From positions 12,532,062 through 12,596,061 of the forward strand of contig CM055611.1 of assembly GCA_029379385.1 (NCBI GenBank): 64,000 nt of DNA, read 5' to 3'. Below, in pieces: positions 35,431 to 47,134 of this stretch. Source of the DNA: Quillaja saponaria (taxonomy: Eukaryota > Streptophyta > Magnoliopsida > Fabales > Quillajaceae). Position numbers and translations under genes: made by a program. The notes beneath the pieces are model-generated. The model ran no database searches and had not been told where the DNA came from. It was given only the letters and a program-made list of their open reading frames with translations. Every line of letters begins with the position of its first letter. Position 1 is the first letter of the stretch.

Positions 35431-37075
35431 GGGTATGCATAATTATATTATGTAAAGTGCTGGAATTGATGAAAGTGGAAGTGTTATTGGCAGGACCAAG
35501 ACTTCAAACAAAATTATGATGCATATATACAAATATAAATGGCCTTGAACTTGATTATATTATAGGAGAAAGGAAAATAATGGATTGTGAGCCCTATACT
35601 AGAATGAAAAGTAGGCAAACATTCGTATAGCTAGTACGAAATTATAATAGAAAATGGGAGACTAGAAAGCAATTAAACCAGAGGACCAGGAGGCAGTTAA
35701 CCCTTATAAGTTTGTTAAAGTAGACTACTTGTCCACAAATTGGCATGCAGACTCATGCCTTCTGCCACATAACCAGCAGGGTGTCAATTTTTGCTAATTG
35801 TGTACATGCAGAAGCATGTGCTGCTATTGCCTCAAAGACCCAAATTCTGAGAGAAGTTTGTTTCCCTTATGAGTATATTGCATTTCTGGCTAAATATAGT
35901 AAGAGAGAGAAAGATTGCAAGAGAAAACTCTATAACTCTTGCTGCAGTTGCAAGAATTATGGGTGCTAGTGTGGGAATTTGCTGGCAGATTTCTTAGTAA
36001 ATTCTATACGTTTACTTGGAGTTTAAGAACTCTGAATGGGAGAACAATATTGTTGAAATTTAAATTAGAAATCAGAAATTTGCTGGGCAAAGTGGAAGCA
36101 CAAATAGTGCTGGGAACATCTTGTACCAGGTGTATGCTAGTTTTAAGCCCTTTGCATATTTACTGCACATACGAAATTCTGCTTGTGAAGAAAAAAGGGA
36201 ATTATGCATATTATATGTCTGCTGGAAATTGCAAAGGGATTGTATACTTGCTATTTGCTATTGTCTTTATGACTATGAATGCCTAGTTACTACATAAGAA
36301 ATCTGGAATTTGTCATGATTGAGTGCTTGCACAGGTTACCTATGGTTTCTAGTACCATACATGGGTGCAAGGAATTTTGTAATTGGCCAATTACACACCC
36401 TGATCAGGTGTGAGCAGTTTACATATTGAATTTTCACTGAAATAAAACTAGAATTGCTTACTGGTTTTACTTACTGTTTTTGCTTGAACTTGTACACATT
36501 GAGATTTCTGTCTCATTCTTTGTTTTAAATTGCATTCCAGATTGAACATGTCATAGACAAGTTGCTGGACTTGTGAGCTAGGATAAATTGTGGGTTTTTA
36601 AATTATGATGCTTTGTTCTATAGCTTTGAAAAGCCTCTGTTTTGCTTGTAATTATATTTTTAGGAACTGTATTAATTAACTTGTTATAATCAGTCTTTGA
36701 ATGGGAAATTTTGTATAATCTGAAGCTTACAGCTACTGTTTTATAAACTATGTATAACTAGTTTGGAAATTAAACAAAATTTGATTAGTCTTTTGGATTG
36801 TTTAAATTTATTTGATGATTAAACTTGGTAATATCTGTATAATTAAAACGGTAGATATTAGACTGATTAAGCAACCCTTTATTGCATGATTATTCATAAA
36901 TGAAGGGTAGAAAGGAGAATACATGGAGGGTATTAAATCTTCTCTGGTAATTGGAAATAAAAAAAAATTTACTAGATGTTGTCCTACTGCTACCAAGTTC
37001 TGGGTTAAATTGAGGTAATTAAAATTTAAAGGTGACATTCTTATAGAAGTATAAAGGATGGTCCCTACATATAAG
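35431..37075 (+). repeat. Probable LTR of a second gypsy element
   Basis: This region is non-coding and lies directly before a primer-binding site at 37089-37100 and a gag frame, so by position it is the 5' LTR. Its 3' end is probably near ctaca at about 37070. No partner LTR remains in the window, so its borders are inferred. Confidence 0.5.
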
Positions 37076-37088
37076 GTGTTAAATTATT

Positions 37089-37100
37089 TGGTATCAGAGC
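37089..37100 (+). promoter_or_regulatory. Retrotransposon primer-binding site (tRNA-iMet type)
   Basis: TGGTATCAGAGC is complementary to the 3' end of initiator tRNA-Met, the usual minus-strand primer for plant gypsy and copia elements. It fixes the end of the preceding LTR. Confidence 0.8.
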
Positions 37101-37404
37101 ATGGTTTTGATTACTATGCTATAAGGGGTGTGAGAAAAACATGAGTGTTGTAACTAGGTAGTTGTCTATGCATTATTGATGTATAAGAATTATTACATGA
37201 CATGTCTGTATGCATTACATGTGAAATGTGTGATATGAGGCATATGTATGCATGTGTTTGTCCATTTCATATACTAACAGCTGGACAAAGTTAAGAGGGA
37301 CTGAATGGACAATCATTCTCAATGTATATATTAGGGAAAATATGTGGGACGAAAATTCAGAAAAGAACATGTTGAGGGGTATATTGACTGCTTTAGATGG
37401 TCTA

Positions 37405-38142
37405 ACTGGGGCCATCGAGGCTTAGGCCGAGACTAGTGCCAATCAAGCTCAGATGTAAGTTGCACTAGTTGCTAACTTGGAAGCAGTAAGAAATGAAAAG
37501 GCTGGCTGGGATGACAAAGTTACGGAAGGGAAAGGTGGGAATGGAACGTCTATGCTGGATCAATTCAGGAAGGAAAATCCCCTATCCTTTAATGGGACTT
37601 CAAACCATATAATGGCAGAAAGATGGCTAATGCAATTGAATAAAATTTTCCAAGTGATGGCTTGTACAAGTGAGGAGAAATTGCCTTTAGCTATGTATAT
37701 GCTAGAAGGTGAAGCAGAGCATTGATGAAAAAGTTCGTAAGGGTTGTTAGAGGTCAGTAGGGAAGCTATTTCTGGGGAAACTTTCAAGGAAACATTCTTA
37801 AATAAATACTTCTCAAAAACTGTAAGAGAAGAAAAAGAAGCTAAGTTCATTCAGCTTAAGCAGCGAAGCATGATCATGGCTCAATATAAAGCCAAGTTTG
37901 AAGAATTGTCTAAGTATTCTTCTTACTTGCACATGAAACATGACGAGGGCTGGAAAGCCAACAAGTTCCAAAAGGGACTAAAGCCAGAAATAAGAGACAG
38001 AGTAGGAACTTTTGAATGCAAGAGTTTTTCCCAGTTAGTTAACAAGTGTAAGATAACTGAAAAGGAAATTCTAGCATTAGAGGAGGAACAAAGAAAAAGT
38101 AACAAGAGACCAAGAAAGGTAAAAATGAATAGAGGGGGTTAG
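37405..38142 (+). pseudogene. Ty3/gypsy gag remnant
   Basis: Frames 37477-37725 and 37744-38142 lie in the same phase, separated by a TGA. Blocks typical of retrotransposon gag are visible: FNGTSNHIMAERWLMQLNKIF, ETFKETFLNKYFSKTVREEK and KFQKGLKPEIRDRV. This type of gag accompanies Tekay/Del-like chromoviruses, but the element here is cut before it can be classed. Confidence 0.7.
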
Positions 38143-38322
38143 AAAAGCAGTACTAGCTTTTGGAACGGCAATGCAGGACCATCAAAGGATAAACCACCCC
38201 AAGCTGCATCTTATTAATCATTTGTTGTGGGGTGAAAGAGGTGTGGAAGGAATCATCCACGAGACAAGTGCCCTATTGGAAATACAGGGTGCTTCAAATA
38301 TGGACAACCAGGCTAGTTCAAG

Positions 38323-38599
38323 AGGATATATCCATAGCTTCAATCAGGGAGTAAAGGAGGAAAGCCAAGAGGACAGGGCAGAGTGTATGCTGTGGGAAAA
38401 AAAGGAAGCTAAGGAAGCAAGGAAAGGGATAGTAGGTACATGTCTATTTTCCCAACAACCTGGATATATCCATAGCTTCAATCAGGGAGTAAAGGAGGAA
38501 AGCCAAGAGGACAGGGCAGAGTGTATGCTGTGGGAAAAAAGGAAGCTAAGGAAGCAAGGAAAGGGATAGTAGGTACATGTCTATTTTCCCAACAACCTG
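38323..38599 (+). repeat. 139-bp tandem duplication in the gypsy coding region
   Basis: Copy 1 (38323-38461) and copy 2 (38462-38599) both begin ggatatatccatagcttc and end tttcccaacaacct, differing essentially by one A in a poly(A) run. They lie between gag and protease. The near identity points to a recent event. Confidence 0.9.
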
Positions 38600-39236
38600 T
38601 ACAAGTCTTATTTGATTATGGTGCTACGCATTCATTCATTTCTAGGATGAGTGTTCAAAGATTAGGCTTGATTGTACAAGAATTACTTTTTAACCTTGAG
38701 GTGGCAACACTAATAAGTGAAAAAGTAGTAACTAGTGAAACATGCTTAGATTGTGAGTTAGTAGTGCATGGTAGGAAAACTACAGTAGACTTGATATGCT
38801 TAAATCTTGTTGATTTAAATATCATTCTTGGCATAGATTGGTTGTCTAAACAGAATGCTTTACTGGATTGTTCTAAAAAGTTGATGTTTTTTTCCATGTA
38901 ATATGAAACAAACTGAAAAGTGCAGCAAGAATGTTCCTTGTCTGACTGTGGTGCAAGCTAGAAGGCTTTGGGGGAAAGGTTGCAAAGGGTACTTAGCCCA
39001 GATTATTGAAATAAAGAACCAAGAGGAAGAATTAAAGGATATTCCAATTGTTAAGGAATTTCCTTAAGTTTTTCCAAATGAACTTACAGGACTGCCACTT
39101 GAAAAAGAAGTTAAGTTCTCCATTAAACTATAACTAAGAGCCGTTCCTATTTCTAAAGCCCCATACCGAATAGCACCAGGAGAGTTGGAAGAGTTAGGGA
39201 AGTAGATTCAAGAGTTATTACAGAAAGGTTACTTGA
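38560..39236 (+). pseudogene. Ty3/gypsy protease and start of reverse transcriptase, truncated
   Basis: The protease lies at 38575-38901: VLFDYGATHSFISRM, where the usual DSG/DTG reads DYG, then NIILGIDWLSKQNALLDC. The RT N-terminus follows in broken frames (VKFSIKL, ISKAPYRIAPGELEEL) and stops at about 39236. The rest of RT, RNase H and integrase are missing. The sequence then switches to the 3' end of the Athila-like element. Confidence 0.7.
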
Positions 39237-39387
39237 TACTTTGTTATTGACAATAAGTTAAGATTCAGTGAAACTTTTGAGAATATAGCAGGGACATCAT
39301 AATATGGTGTAATGCATCTTTAACTATGTTAGTTGTTGGTTGTTTGTTAATTTTCTCAGGACTAGCAAAATCTGAAGTTTGGAGGTG

Positions 39388-40774
39388 TGATAAGTTCTCA
39401 AAAGAACTTATATTACCTCTCATTATGCATTCAATTTAGCTATGTTATCGAGCTTTCCGTTACAATTTGATTAGTTTTAGCGTAATTTGTAGTTTCTTGT
39501 ATATTATATTAAGATTTCTTGTTTTAGTAGTTTTTTCTTAGGATTTAGCTTTCAAATAAGAGTTTTAATCCTACTTGATTTTGGTTATGTATGTTGAAGG
39601 TTGAAGGCTTTAAGAAGTCAATTTTGAAGACCAAATGTAAAAGGGTTGAGATTCCATCTTGTCAGCTGCCTCAGCCATGGAAAATTGACGCCGCAGCACT
39701 GAAAAGTCAACCTAAAGTCAACTCCAGCGTCCCAGCACCAGAAAGCACCAGAAAGCTGGCACCTAGGCACCATACCCCTCTGGTTGAACTTGATAAGTTA
39801 GTAAGCTTTGGCGCCTAAGCGCCAGAAAGTTGGTGTGTAGGCACTAGCCTGATATTATATGCCCTGTTTCATCTAAAATGTTGTAAAACTCTGATTTTGG
39901 GGCTTATATATGCTTTAGGAATATTTTTCTAAGATAGAAGGAGGCTTGAGACACAAAAAGGAGCAAGAGGAAAATGGGATCTAGAGCTTGAAGATTGAAA
40001 ATTGGAAACAACCTTCACAAGTTTTATATTTTTCTTCCTTCCTTCTTAGTTCTTTGTATATTCTTGATGGATTGATTATTTGAAATCATGCCCAAGTCTA
40101 TTTGTATGAATTAATTCCCTTTCTAGGATATAATGGACCTCACATGTAATTTGATTTGAATCTATCTATGGATTGCTTAGATTGTGATATTTATGTTATG
40201 TATATCATTACATGTTTAATGCTTCTAGTTGATTTCCAATTAGATTGTTGTGGTAAATAGAGGATCCTTGATAAAGGAAACCTAATTTAGTCTTGAATGA
40301 TATAATATATGTTTGAATCCATTCACTTGAATGGTTGGATTTGATTTGCATATAGGATAGACACATACCCAAATGTCAAATATAATCATTTGAGGTTTTC
40401 TCTTAATGCATCTTGATTAATTCCATTCTCATAGACATATAGTGAATTGGTTAATCAAGATATAATTATAGGCAATTCAAAAGATACTTATAATTGAATT
40501 AGGGTCCTTGGTTAATATCATAGTACCATGATAAATGCAAAGAAAGCCAAGTGTGATGGAAATTGTAATCCTAGGCTCATCTCAATATATTTACTTCAAG
40601 TTCATTGTTTGATAAATTAGTTAATTAATTCCATAGTTAATTGTTTGGATAAAACTAGGATTTATACAATTTTAGTACTTAACATTGTTAGATAATTCGT
40701 GGTCGGAATGATACTTTACTTACTCTTTATTACTTGTTAACAATGCATATACTTGCGTGGTAAAATGAACAATA
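39388..40774 (+). repeat. 3' LTR of the Athila-like element
   Basis: This is an uninterrupted 1387-bp LTR. It starts TGATAAGTTCTCAAAAG after a purine-rich ttggaggtg (probable polypurine tract) and ends gaacaata. It matches both halves of the 5' LTR. The 75-codon open frame at 39591 inside it is not a gene. Confidence 0.8.
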
Positions 40775-41558
40775 GCCACCTTTAGGGAGATATTATTTAG
40801 TTGATTTGGGTTATGGCATGATAAATGGATTTCTACCATCTTAAAAATGTGCAACATATCATCTTTTACATTTCCAAGACACCACACATGTTCCAAAAAA
40901 TGAAAAAGGAATTTTCAAGTACAATTATTCAAGTTTAAGATGCACAATGAGAGGGTGTTTAGAATTTGGAAGTAATGCTTTGCCATCTTATGAGACATGC
41001 CATTATATTCCTTCAAACAAGTAAATATCGTAGTTGCTACCATGATTGTGCATAACTTCATTAGAAGGGAAGCTTAAGGTGACTAAGGGTTTTAACCTTA
41101 TAATCATCCCGATCTTTTGCCTTAGCATTTCCAAGGGGAATACCTTAGAGAAAGAGAGCTTCAGAGATAGAGACTAAATGAGGATCCACTGTATTCTCAA
41201 TATCCATCAATAGGAGAGATCCGTGAAAAAAATCGAAGATCAGCTTATTTTACTTAGTTGTCATTGAATCTTTAGTTTAAGATAATTATTAGTCTTATTT
41301 GTAATTTTTAATAGTAGATGTCATTTTAACTTAATTACTACTATTAATTTTTTGTCTTACTTTATAATTTGTAATTTTAATCGTCAATTTAATTGGAGGT
41401 ATAATTTTTAATAAGTTTGTTATTTACAATTAAAATCACATATTAATTTTAATTACATTTAATCTCAATTAAAAAACAGAATAAAAAATATATTTCAATT
41501 AAATATCAAAATTGAATAAAAAATAAAATAAAATAACTTAATTAATTTGTACACAAAA

Positions 41559-41717
41559 GAATTTTGAGCAATGAATCAATGAAATTCAAACAAAATTTTT
41601 TTTTTTTTTTATACCTTATAGAAATCAGATTTAGGTGTTTAGGTACAAAAAAATAAACACAATGTAGTGTAACTCTTGTCACTTGATTCTGAAAAAGAGA
41701 TGAAAAGTAGAGATTTA
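41559..41717. repeat. Duplicated flank, copy 2
   Basis: This repeats 19575-19730. It begins directly after acacaaaa of Harbinger copy A, which marks the tandem-duplication junction at about 41558/41559. It ends agattta immediately before Harbinger copy B. Confidence 0.8.
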
Positions 41718-41745
41718 CTCCGTATTTGGGAATGGTTTTGTGGTG

Positions 41746-42084
41746 TGTTATGAATAGAATTCAGGAATAGGGCCTAAAGGAGCATGAGCTAAGCCTTGAC
41801 AGTCAGAAGTTGCTAATTAAGCTCTGACGTGGAGTTGTTAGGCCTGTAACTAAGTTTGTTAGCTACATAGTTAGTTTGTTAGTCTGTTGAACTATCTGTT
41901 AGAGGGTTGTAACAAGAAAGGGTTGTTAAAAATAAGTTCTGAATATTATAATGGGTATGGAAAATACAAGAAAAGTTCTGAGCTTGTTTCTCTCTTTCTT
42001 TTCTCTTTCTTATCTCTCTGTCTTCACTATACTTTCTTATTGACAGCCATAGTTGCAACTCACTTTTTGGTTTGTGCGTTATTA
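41746..42084 (+). repeat. 5' LTR of the Reina-like element
   Basis: This 339-bp LTR ends at gcgttatta, where the 3' copy has gaggtatca. It includes about 50 bp (around 41899-41945) that the 3' LTR lacks. Confidence 0.85.
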
Positions 42085-42112
42085 GTGGTATCAGAGCACT
42101 GATTCTGGTAAA

Positions 42113-43320
42113 ATGGTGAATGTGAATGCTACAGTTATTGATCAAAGGTTGGGAGCTATGGAATCTCGAATGGAAGCCATGGATGACCGGTTTCAAGGCA
42201 TTGATGTGTCAATCCAAGAATTAAAGGCATCATCCATGGAAGCTCAGGCAAACATGGATATGAAACTGCTATCTGTCATGGAACAACAAGCTAATTCAGA
42301 TGCCAAGCTGCAAGCTATTATGGTGGCTTTGGCATCACTTCAGGTTTCAGTTTCAGAGTTGCACTCAGGATCAAATGGTGAGAGGAATCAAGAGCCAGTG
42401 CTTCCTAATCCTCCAGCAGCTCAGCATAGGGAGTTTAGACAACCAATTGATCATCAGATCAATGAAGAACAAGGTGCAAGACTGAGGGATTACCACTTAC
42501 TGAAATGAGTAGCTCAAGTGGAATTTCCAAGGCTTGAAGGAGATAACCTGAGGGGGTGGCTTTTCAAGTTCAAAGAATTCTTTGAGTTGGATCAAACGCC
42601 TGAGTATATGAAGGTGAGAATTGCAACAATGCACTTTGGGGAAAAAGTGTTAAAATGGTATCAATGATTCTTGGAGGAACACAACATGATAAGACCACAG
42701 TGGGAAAAGTTTTTGCGGGCCTTGCAAGCAAGATTTCAAGGTAACATACTCTCAAGACTTGTGATTGCATTAAAAAACTTGAAACAAGAAGAATACAATG
42801 AAATATTTAAATGCTTGAGAAACAGGTGTTCTATGCCTAGAGCAGTATTGTTAGATCACTATTTGGGGGGGCTGAAAGAGGAAATTGTGCATGGAATCAG
42901 TTTGGTTGAGATTCAGTGCTTGGCACAGGCTATGAATTTAGCCAAAAACCAAGAGAATTTCTTGAACTCTACCTTATACAAGAAATCTCAGCTCAGTACT
43001 CCTAAACCTTACCAAAACCAGTACAATTCTTTCCAGAGCACTAAAACCTCTCCTCATCCAAATACAGTTCCACCACTTCCAAGAAAATTCCTGCCTTCCA
43101 CAGTTGCTTTATCTAACCAAACTTCTAGACACCCCAACTTGAATGCACTAAGAGATATGAACATTAATCTTAGCAATAAAGGACCCCTCTATGCAGCAAA
43201 CCCTTAGCAGTATCCTCGAATAAACTCTTTGTCTATGACCAGAGCTGAGATGGAGGAAATGAGGAAGAAAGGGTCTTTGTTTTTACTGCAATGACATGTT
43301 CATACCTGGTCATAATTGTA
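42113..43320 (+). pseudogene. Reina-like gag remnant with zinc knuckle
   Basis: One frame starts at ATG 42113 (MVNVNATVIDQRLGAMESRM) and runs through in-frame TGA codons at 42506 and 42665 to a TAG at 43205. It includes RLEGDNLRGWLFKFKEFFEL and WEKFLRALQARF. A shifted frame near 43275-43320 reads CFYCNDMFIPGHNC, the CCHC knuckle. Length and order fit a chromovirus gag. Confidence 0.8.
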
Positions 43321-43529
43321 GGAGTGCCAAAGTTAACATGTCAATTACTTGTGAAGAAGATGAGAGGGTAGATGAGATGGAGGAAGTCTTGGATTTAACT
43401 GACTTTTCTCAAGAAAAGGAGGAGGGTGATGCTGCTATTTCATTAGTGGAAGTAACTGGTGCTGACTGGCAAAACCAACATGGCAAGAGGTATCAAACTA
43501 TGAAAGTAAGGGGCACAATCAAAAAATAA

Positions 43530-43808
43530 TCATTGTTAGTGCTCATTGATAGTGGGAGCACACATAATTTCATTAATGTGGATTTAGTTAAGAGGTTGGG
43601 CTTGAAGTGTTACCAAACTAGGGCAGTGCAGGTAGAAGCGGTAGATGGGAGCAAGGTAGGAGTTTCTGCAGTATGCGAAGGCCTCAAATGGAGTCTGCAA
43701 CAATCCATTTTCCAAGCTGACTTACTAGTCATGCGATTGGGCAATTTTGGATTGGTCCTTGGTGTACAATGGTTGGTAACTCTTAGGGATATCAGTTGGA
43801 ATTTTTAG
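43530..43808 (+). pseudogene. Reina-like aspartic protease remnant
   Basis: LVLIDSGSTHNFINVDLVKRLGL carries an intact DSG catalytic motif, and VLGVQWLVTLRDISWNF follows. A TAA precedes it in frame (43527) and TAG ends it at 43806, so it is isolated from the rest of pol. Confidence 0.8.
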
Positions 43809-44119
43809 CAATTGACAATGCAGTTTAAATGGAGTAAATAGACAGTCTGCTTACAAGGACTACAGCAGGCAGTATTCATGGACAAAGAAGAAAAACACAG
43901 GGCATTACCTATTAACCAATGCTCTATGTTGGTTCATATATGCAGTCTGTAGCATGGTATAGGAAGAGAAACACTGCTATGGTCTTTAAAGATCAAATAA
44001 ACTGAAGCAGTGTCTACAGGTCTGAGGTCTTTATTAAGAGAGTTTGAAGATGTATTTGAAGAACCAAAGGCCTTACCTCCAAAAAGATCTTTTGACCACA
44101 AAATTGAACTTAAGGAGGG

Positions 44120-45530
44120 TAGTTAGCTAATGAACCTCAAGCCATACAGATATAGCCCACTGCAAAAAAATGTGATTGAAAGCATGGTGAAAGAGATGTT
44201 GGAGAACAAAATCATTAGACCTAGCACTAGTTCCTTCGCATCACCTATTGTGTTGGTGAAGAAGAAGGACAACAGCTAGAGATTTTGTGTTGACTATAGA
44301 AGGCTCAATCAATTGCCAGTGAAAAATAAATTCCCCATTCCTATCATTGAGGAATTGCTGGATGAGCTTCATGGAGTTAAGTATTTTTCTAAGTTGGATC
44401 TTAGAAGTGGTTATCACCAAATTTGTGGCTGAAGATATATATAAGACTGCATTTAGGACTCATGAGGGGTTATATGAGTTTGTGGTCATGCCATTTGGCT
44501 TGACAAATGCTCCAGCCACTTTCCAAGGTTTAATGAATACTGTCTTCAAGCAACTGTTGAGGAAGTTTGTTCTAGTATTTTTTGATGATATTTTGGTGTA
44601 TAGCAGATCTTGGGAGGAGCATTTAATCTATTTAAGAGAAGTCCTAAAGCTTTTAAGAGCTCATACACTATTTGCTAAGATGAGAAAATGTACATTTAGG
44701 AGTCAGCAAATTGAGTACTTGGGTCATATTATCAACTCAGAAGGAGTAAGTGCGGATCCCAAGAAAATTGAAGACATGACTCAATGGCCTAGACCTAGTA
44801 CTGTAAAAGCATTGAGAGGCTTCCTAGGCCTCACGGGCTACTACAGGAGATTCATTAAGCACTATGGCAAAGTGAGTAAGCCCTTAACTATGTTGTTGAG
44901 AAAAAATAGCTTCAATTGGGATGAGCCAGTAGAGGTAGCTTTCCAAACAATAAAACAAATGATGACTAAAGCTCCTGTACTGGCCTTACCAGATTACTCT
45001 AGTGAATTCACTATTGAAACAGATGCCAGTGATGCAGCATTGGAGTTGTGCTATTACAACATAGGCACCCATTGGCTTTCTTGAGCAAAGCACTTAGTCC
45101 TAAGCATCTAGGGCTGTCTACTTATGAAAAGGAATTGATAGCTATTGTATATGCTGTTATCAAGTGGAAGCAGTACTTGTTGGGAAGACATTTTATCATT
45201 AAAACAGATCACCAAGCTTTGAAGTATGCCTTGGAGCAAAATGAGTGTAATTTGGTGTTGAAAAATCGCTTTCCAAGTTGTTGGGCTTAGATTATGTCAT
45301 TGTGTACAAAAAAGGCAAGGATAATACTGCTGCTGATGCATTATCAAGGTATTTTCGACAAGATTCTGATTTGGAACCTCATTCCTTTGCTGTATCCATC
45401 CTAACTTATGATTTGATTACCAAGATAGTCACTGGTTATGACCAAGATGACAAGATTCTGAGAATTATTCAGGAAGTGCAACAGGATGTGAACTCTCATC
45501 CTCATTATGAGTACCAGGATGGTTAGTTGA
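44120..45530 (+). pseudogene. Reina-like reverse transcriptase and RNase H remnant
   Basis: RT blocks: KPYRYSPLQKNVIE (about 44137), [15 protein letters not shown], then a frameshift near 44425, then YEFVVMPFGLTNAPATFQ and FFDDILVYS (catalytic DD kept) at 44575-44610. The RNase H side has FTIETDASDAA and, after a frameshift near 45050, STYEKELIAIVYAVIKWKQY and FIIKTDHQALKY. A further frameshift at about 45280 leads to YKKGKDNTAADALSR. At least three frame changes and a TAG (44278) disable it. Confidence 0.85.
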
Positions 45531-45599
45531 AGAGAAAAGGGAAACTGGTGGTGCCAAATGATCTAGTACTTAAAAGAGAATTGATGGAATTGTTCCACT

Positions 45600-46885
45600 G
45601 CAGTACAGCAAGTGGACATTCATGAGTGTATGCTACTATGAAAAGAATAGGAGGAGTGTTCTATTGGAAAGGATTACAGAAAGATGTCAGAAATTTCATA
45701 AGGGAATGTCACACTTGCCAAAGATTTAAAACTGAAACAGCTGCTTATCTGGGTCTTCTCCAACCACTGCCAATTCCAAATAGAGTATGGTCTTCCATCT
45801 CTATGGATTATTGATGGCTTACCTAAGTCAGTTGGCAACACAGTTGTGTTAGTGGTAGTAGACAGACTGAGTAAATTTGCACGCTTCATTGGGTTACAAC
45901 ATCCTTATACAGCAGCTAGTGTGGCTCAAGCTTTTATAGACAATGTCTATAAGATACATGGCATGCCAGAAAGCATTGTATCTGACAGAGATGCAATGTT
46001 TCTATCTCATTTTTGGAAAGAATTATTTAAGCTACAGAAGGTCAAGTTGCTGCACTCCTCAGCATACCATCCCTAAACAAATGGTCAAACTGAGGTAGTT
46101 AACAGATCATTAGAGGCTTATCTTAGATGTTTTGCTGGAGATTGTCCAACAAAATGGATGCAATGGTTGCCTTTGGCTCAATTATGGTACAACACCAGTT
46201 TTCATACAACAATTCAAATGACCCCATATCAAGCTCTATTTGGACAAGAACCACCTTGTCACATTCCCTATATTAAAGGGGATTCCAATCATGATGCTCT
46301 TGATAGATCCATGATCAACAAAGAAGCTATGATTCAATTGCTCAAGGACAATTTATGCAAAGCTCAAAATAGAATGAAAGTGCAAGCTGATAAACACAGA
46401 AGTGAAGGGAGTTTTTGGTGGGAGAGTGGGTTTATCTAAAGATCCAACCTTACAGACAGCAAACTATGAGTCATTCTAATTTTCACAAATTGGCTGCAAG
46501 GTACTATGGTCCTTTTCAAATCATAGACATGATTGGTAAGGTGGCCTATGTGTTGCAGTTACCTGCCACCACCAAAATCCATAATGTCTTTCATGTGTCC
46601 TTATTGAAAAGGAAACATGAGAATCATGTGGGGTATAATCAATTGCTTAACATGGATGAAGAAGACAGAGTTTTGTTGGAACCAATAAGGATATTGGACA
46701 AAAGATTGAGTAAAAGACATGGCAAGGCCTTTGTTCAAGTATTGGTGCACTGGTCTAATATGGGAGTGGAAGACTCTACATGGGAGGATATCAGAGAGTT
46801 GAAATTGAGGTTTCCTTCATTTGATCCTTGGGGTCAAGGATCCTTTGATGAAGGAGCGAATGTTATGAATAGAATTCAGAAATAG
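45600..46885 (+). pseudogene. Reina-like integrase with C-terminal chromodomain, remnant
   Basis: The zinc-binding end of integrase is [14 protein letters not shown] (45708-45750). The core includes [13 protein letters not shown] (45846-45890) and [13 protein letters not shown], then WLPLAQLWYNTSFH. The C-terminal GPFQIIDMIGKVAY module is followed by a chromodomain at about 46690-46850 (VHWSNMGVEDSTWEDI). Frames change at about 45815, 46076 and 46415. Chromodomains bind modified histones and bias integration. Confidence 0.85.
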
Positions 46886-47134
46886 GGCCTAAAGGAGCAT
46901 GGGCTAAGCCTTGACAGTCAGAAGTTGCTGATTAAGCTTTGATGTGGAGTTGTTAGGCCTGTAACTAAGTTTGTTAGTTACATAGTTAGTTTGTTAGTCT
47001 GTTGAACTATGGCTGAATATTGTAATGGGTATGGAAAATACAAGAAAAGTTCTGAGCTTGTTTCTCTCTCTCTTTAGTATACTTTCTTATTGACAGCCAT
47101 AGTTACAACTCACTTTCTGGTTTGTGAGGTATCA
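46861..47134 (+). repeat. 3' LTR of the Reina-like element
   Basis: This 274-bp LTR is highly similar to the 5' LTR apart from a deletion around ttgaactat|ggctgaatatt and a shorter CT-rich run. It overlaps the end of the chromodomain frame by a few codons (stop at 46883-46885). Confidence 0.85.

Larger units (their letters stand above)
21253..40774 (+). mobile_element. Athila-like Ty3/gypsy LTR retrotransposon, heavily invaded
   Basis: The LTR starts TGATAAGTTCT (5' at 21253, 3' at 39388). The 5' LTR ends gaacaaca at 30192 and the 3' LTR ends gaacaata at 40774. The TSDs are gcgac (21248-21252) and gccac (40775-40779). Just inside the 5' LTR, agccccattgctggggaat at 30200-30218 resembles the tRNA-Asp-type primer site common in Athila/Tat elements. 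The short 5' internal region has Athila-like coding scraps. The rest is replaced by a hAT element and a different gypsy fragment, and the 5' LTR is split by a viral sequence. No functional gene remains. Confidence 0.75.
19731..41558 (+). mobile_element. PIF/Harbinger transposon copy A, split by a 19.5-kb insertion
   Basis: The left part is 19731-21252 and the right part is 40775-41558. The left end is preceded by tta and begins ggccccgtgtgggagg, a typical PIF/Harbinger-type terminus. The right part matches the 3' portion of copy B (48370-49156) closely and stops at a duplication breakpoint before the original right end. The two parts join across an LTR retrotransposon with TSD gcgac/gccac. 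Removing the insertion leaves about 2.3 kb. Coding remnants of a DDE_Tnp_4 nuclease are present on both sides but carry many stops. Confidence 0.75.
41746..47134 (+). mobile_element. Chromodomain Ty3/gypsy retrotransposon (Reina-like), two LTRs
   Basis: The 5' LTR is 41746-42084 and the 3' LTR is 46861-47134, both starting TGTTATGAATAGAATTCA. The 3' LTR ends ggtatca. The target duplication tggtg is perfect (41741-41745 and 47135-47139). The primer site tggtatcagagc is at 42086-42097. The order is gag, protease, RT, RNase H, integrase, chromodomain. Size 5.4 kb, short LTRs and a C-terminal chromodomain suggest the Reina chromovirus lineage. Multiple stops and frameshifts make it non-autonomous. 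Confidence 0.88.

Noticed and set aside
35745..36286. Two plus-strand open frames of 74 and 115 codons
   Set aside because: They lie in the probable LTR preceding a gypsy primer site, overlap each other and match no domain.
39591..39818. 75-codon open frame
   Set aside because: It lies inside the 3' LTR of the Athila-like element, and the same region of the 5' LTR (about 21470-21660) is not open in the same way.
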